Assembly (NCBI RefSeq): GCF_963675165.1
Contig: NC_087385.1
Coordinates: forward strand, 1,028,001 to 1,092,000
Direction: 5' to 3'
DNA: 64,000 nucleotides
From: Halichondria panicea
Taxonomy: Eukaryota > Porifera > Demospongiae > Suberitida > Halichondriidae
Shown one piece after another: positions 61,505-64,000 of this stretch (its first letter is position 1; the number at the start of each line of letters is the position of its first letter). A program made the position numbers and the translations under genes. Under the pieces are notes generated by a model. That model was not told where the DNA came from. It searched no databases and saw only the letters and a program-made list of their open reading frames with translations.

Positions 61505-62425
61505 CACATTCCCAGTTGCATATTTTAACAACAGTCACATGTAACTTAGTACATTATTGTAACCAGTTACAATGTTGTGCTATTATGACTTAAAAATTAA
61601 AAGAAACAAAAGAAAAACTACAAACAGACAATTATATTAAAATACATAATAATTTGTTTAGAGGCTTAGAATTGTAGGCTTTATTGTAGGAATAGTTGAT
61701 ACAATTACTAAGTATGCTGTTGAGGCTTCAAGTATACACTATAGAATGCTAGTGGTATGCACAATATTCGTTTGCTTACTGCATGGTTTCTTTCCTCGCC
61801 ATTTTTTAAGGTTCCGTGTGCTTTCTGGGATCACATGATTCCTTTTTAGCTATTCTTTTTAGCTATTATTTGATTATTATTTGATTGTTGTGATGCTCTT
61901 TATCATGTGGGTACTGTGTGGGACTGCAGGGGCTAGAGTGTCGTGTTCCTCTAACCTTGTGGTTATTGTGTTGTATTGGTAGCTAAAGAGAAGCCATAAA
62001 CTATGCCCACGCTTTTGAACCACTAAATTATTTTTTGTATTTTTTTTGTATTTTTGTTTTGGCATTTTGTCAAAAAAACTTTTTTTTTATATAATTATGT
62101 GTGTGAATGGGTTAGTCTTCTATTGGGAATGTAGAATTATCTCCAGGCATTAACCCTTTCCCTGCTTTAATTAAAAGTGCATTAGTCAGATATCAGTGTG
62201 TGTGTGTGTGTTCGAGGTTTCAAAATAAAATTATAAGAAATAATAAATAACTTTTGGGTGGAATTGTATCCACTGCTCATATTACTAGCTCAAACGGGAT
62301 GCTCGCTTAATTTAATTTTAACATTTGATGCTAATTAAGTGTATTTACAACAAGGATTTACCAGAAACAAACAAACAAACAAACAAAAATTAGACAGCAC
62401 AAAACCATACAGGTATAGAAAAGCA

Positions 62426-62506
62426 AACAGATGCTCGGCCTTGAGAGCCGAGAATGATGGGTTAAAGAGTCTTTAACGGTGCACCAACCCTCCCCATTCA
62501 TCTGTT
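62426..62506. repeat. Structured repeat block, copy 2
   Basis: Same layout as 61,427-61,504 with changed pairing bases: outer helix AACAGATG/CATCTGTT, hairpin CTCGGC/GCCGAG, helix ATGGG/CCCAT, palindrome GGTGCACC. The unpaired blocks CCTTGAGA, GGTTAAAGA and CTCCCCA are nearly unchanged. Confidence 0.5.
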
Positions 62507-63481
62507 GCAATTGCATTCAGAACTAAATAATGATTGTAAGCTATTCACTTGGGGCCATGCTGATTGTAAGCTATATTCACATTTGAGGTAATGCTGACAT
62601 AAAGTATAGAACTTATAGACTTGATATAGGCTGCTGTACAGTCATTTTAGTAAAACTTGCAATATTTTGTGTAATTTGGCTGCAACCACAGTAGTAACCA
62701 CAGAAAGGACATGATTATGAATATAATTAAACCATGCAGTAAGCAGCAAGACCAAGTCAAATATCAGTTATGTAACAGCAAGCATACATTGAATGACTTC
62801 AGCACAGCCTCAGAAAACAGCTCCATATGCCAATAAAACTCGTTTCAAATGGTTATTTTATACTAATTATAATTATTTTGCGAGTTTCCCTATAATTATA
62901 TACATCGCAGGGTGGCAGTGTCCGTGTTGTAGGCTAGTGGAGAAGGGAAGCAACATGCATTACAGCATGCTGAAAATAAGTTACATGGGTATATGTACAT
63001 GTATATAATTATAGTGTTATCTCGAATTAATGAGAACCCTGGACACTTATACAACATTCTCTTCATTGGCATGTTTGAGCTGTTCTCTGAGGCTGTGCGA
63101 AGTCATTATGGTGTACAGTGTACATGCAGTGCAGAAAAACTGGTGCTTGCTGTTAGATGTTTGAACTTTCCATGCTTAATGGTATTCATAATCTTCTATG
63201 TGGTTTTACAACTGTGGTTGCAGCAAAGTTTATCAGAATATTGCAAGTTTTACTAAAATGACTGTAATACTTCAACTTAACTTGCATGGCTGTGTACCTA
63301 AATCTGACCTTGAGGGGAGGCTTATCTTATAAGTCTGGGCCAGGTGGTTTTGTGGTGGTAGCATCTGATAATGGGGATGGGTCTATGTGGTTCTTGTAGG
63401 TGGCAAGCACAAAACAATTATTAACCTCTAATTTGGTTCTTAGAATTAGCACAAGGCATTAGTCAAAATAAATAGAGAAGG

Positions 63482-63512
<31 letters not shown>

Positions 63513-64000
63513 GCACTTGGCAAATAAGTAAAGCTACATAGGGCTGTCTGTAATCAGTGGACTGGACTACTGGACTGGACTGGACTGGACTAGACTTTGA
63601 ACTGCCTATTGCAACACCAATTACATTCCTTTTCCTCATAACAAGACCACAATGACAAATGATTGTAAACATAAAAAACAAAAAACACAACATAGATATA
63701 TCTAGCTATACATGACTATTATAAGAACACAATGATAAGCAGCATTCTTGCTTGCACGACAATTGAACTGTTAAACATAGGCTCAAAGTAGGGGAAATTA
63801 CACAAACACGGGAAACGTTACAGGTAGACAGTGAGTAAACAGTTCCCAAGTGTGTCTCTAAACATTCATGCCCTTTTTTCAAATCCCTCCTGAAACAGCA
63901 CCTTTTTTCCTTGTACAGGATAACATCCTTTGTATCTACTACGACCGGATCTGATACAAATAGCAGGGGGGGGTATGCTCATCCGTCTTGTTTGTGGTTT
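62507..64000. other. AT-rich end of window, no gene seen
   Basis: Contains a TG run at 63,486-63,512 and a short ACTGG tandem at 63,560-63,590. No supported exon on either strand. Confidence 0.5.

Noticed and set aside
61427-62506. tRNA-derived SINE or hammerhead ribozyme
   Set aside because: No A/B-box pair, and the CUGAUGA and GAAA core is incomplete and not shared by both copies; left as an unnamed structured repeat.

Overview
The window looks like nuclear DNA of an early-branching animal, most likely a demosponge. Genes are densely packed, introns are short (about 50 to 1,800 bp) with GT-AG borders, and several genes are metazoan in type: a thrombospondin, a full CPSF1, YEATS2, a proteasome alpha-4 subunit and a minor-spliceosome U11/U12 25K protein. 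The DNA is AT-rich, with many CA/TG microsatellites, minisatellites and short inverted-repeat transposons. The sponge assignment is inference. No rRNA, tRNA, CRISPR or prokaryotic operon was seen.

Layout. 1-16.9 kb is a rearranged array around one intact intronless gene (9997-13659) for a secreted-then-membrane protein: signal peptide, Pmp-like beta-helix ectodomain, Cys-rich stalk, nine to ten membrane helices and a tail. Around it lie a broken near-full copy (773-4756), isolated 5' and 3' fragments (6708-6955, 6990-7835, 9426-9740, 14466-15194), two inserted elements, and scattered minus-strand pieces of the neighbouring CPSF1 gene (6225, 6488, 9014, 15860, 16283). 17.3-29.4 kb (minus) is CPSF1, which I could trace through 30 exons to an unbroken 1,390-codon reading frame. 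It shares a 244-bp head-to-head promoter region with a DUSP22/15-like phosphatase (29.7-33.2 kb, plus), which converges on YEATS2 (36.9-33.4 kb, minus). Next come a thrombospondin-like gene (44.1-37.5 kb, minus), about 9 kb with no gene I could model but many repeats (44.2-53.2 kb), PSMA7 (54.9-53.2 kb, minus), a head-to-head Kelch/coiled-coil/kinase gene (55.3-58.9 kb, plus), SNRNP25 (59.2-60.1 kb, plus), an orphan terminal exon (60.6-60.3 kb, minus), a broken copy of the PSMA7 3' end (60.7-61.1 kb) and repeat-rich DNA to the end.

The identified genes serve mRNA 3' processing (CPSF1), minor splicing (SNRNP25), chromatin reading (YEATS2, ATAC complex), protein turnover (PSMA7), signalling (DUSP, Kelch-kinase) and extracellular matrix (thrombospondin). 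They do not form one pathway. The main unusual points are the Pmp-like multi-pass protein and its decaying array, the two-way exchange of fragments between that array and CPSF1, the Kelch-kinase fusion, a thrombospondin without the N-terminal laminin-G domain but with an RGD in an EGF-like module, minisatellites built from 3' splice-site sequence, CA repeats directly abutting many acceptors, and a pair of diverged repeats whose predicted helices appear to covary. All exon borders were read by eye from splice signals and from recalled family sequence, so single borders may be off by a base.
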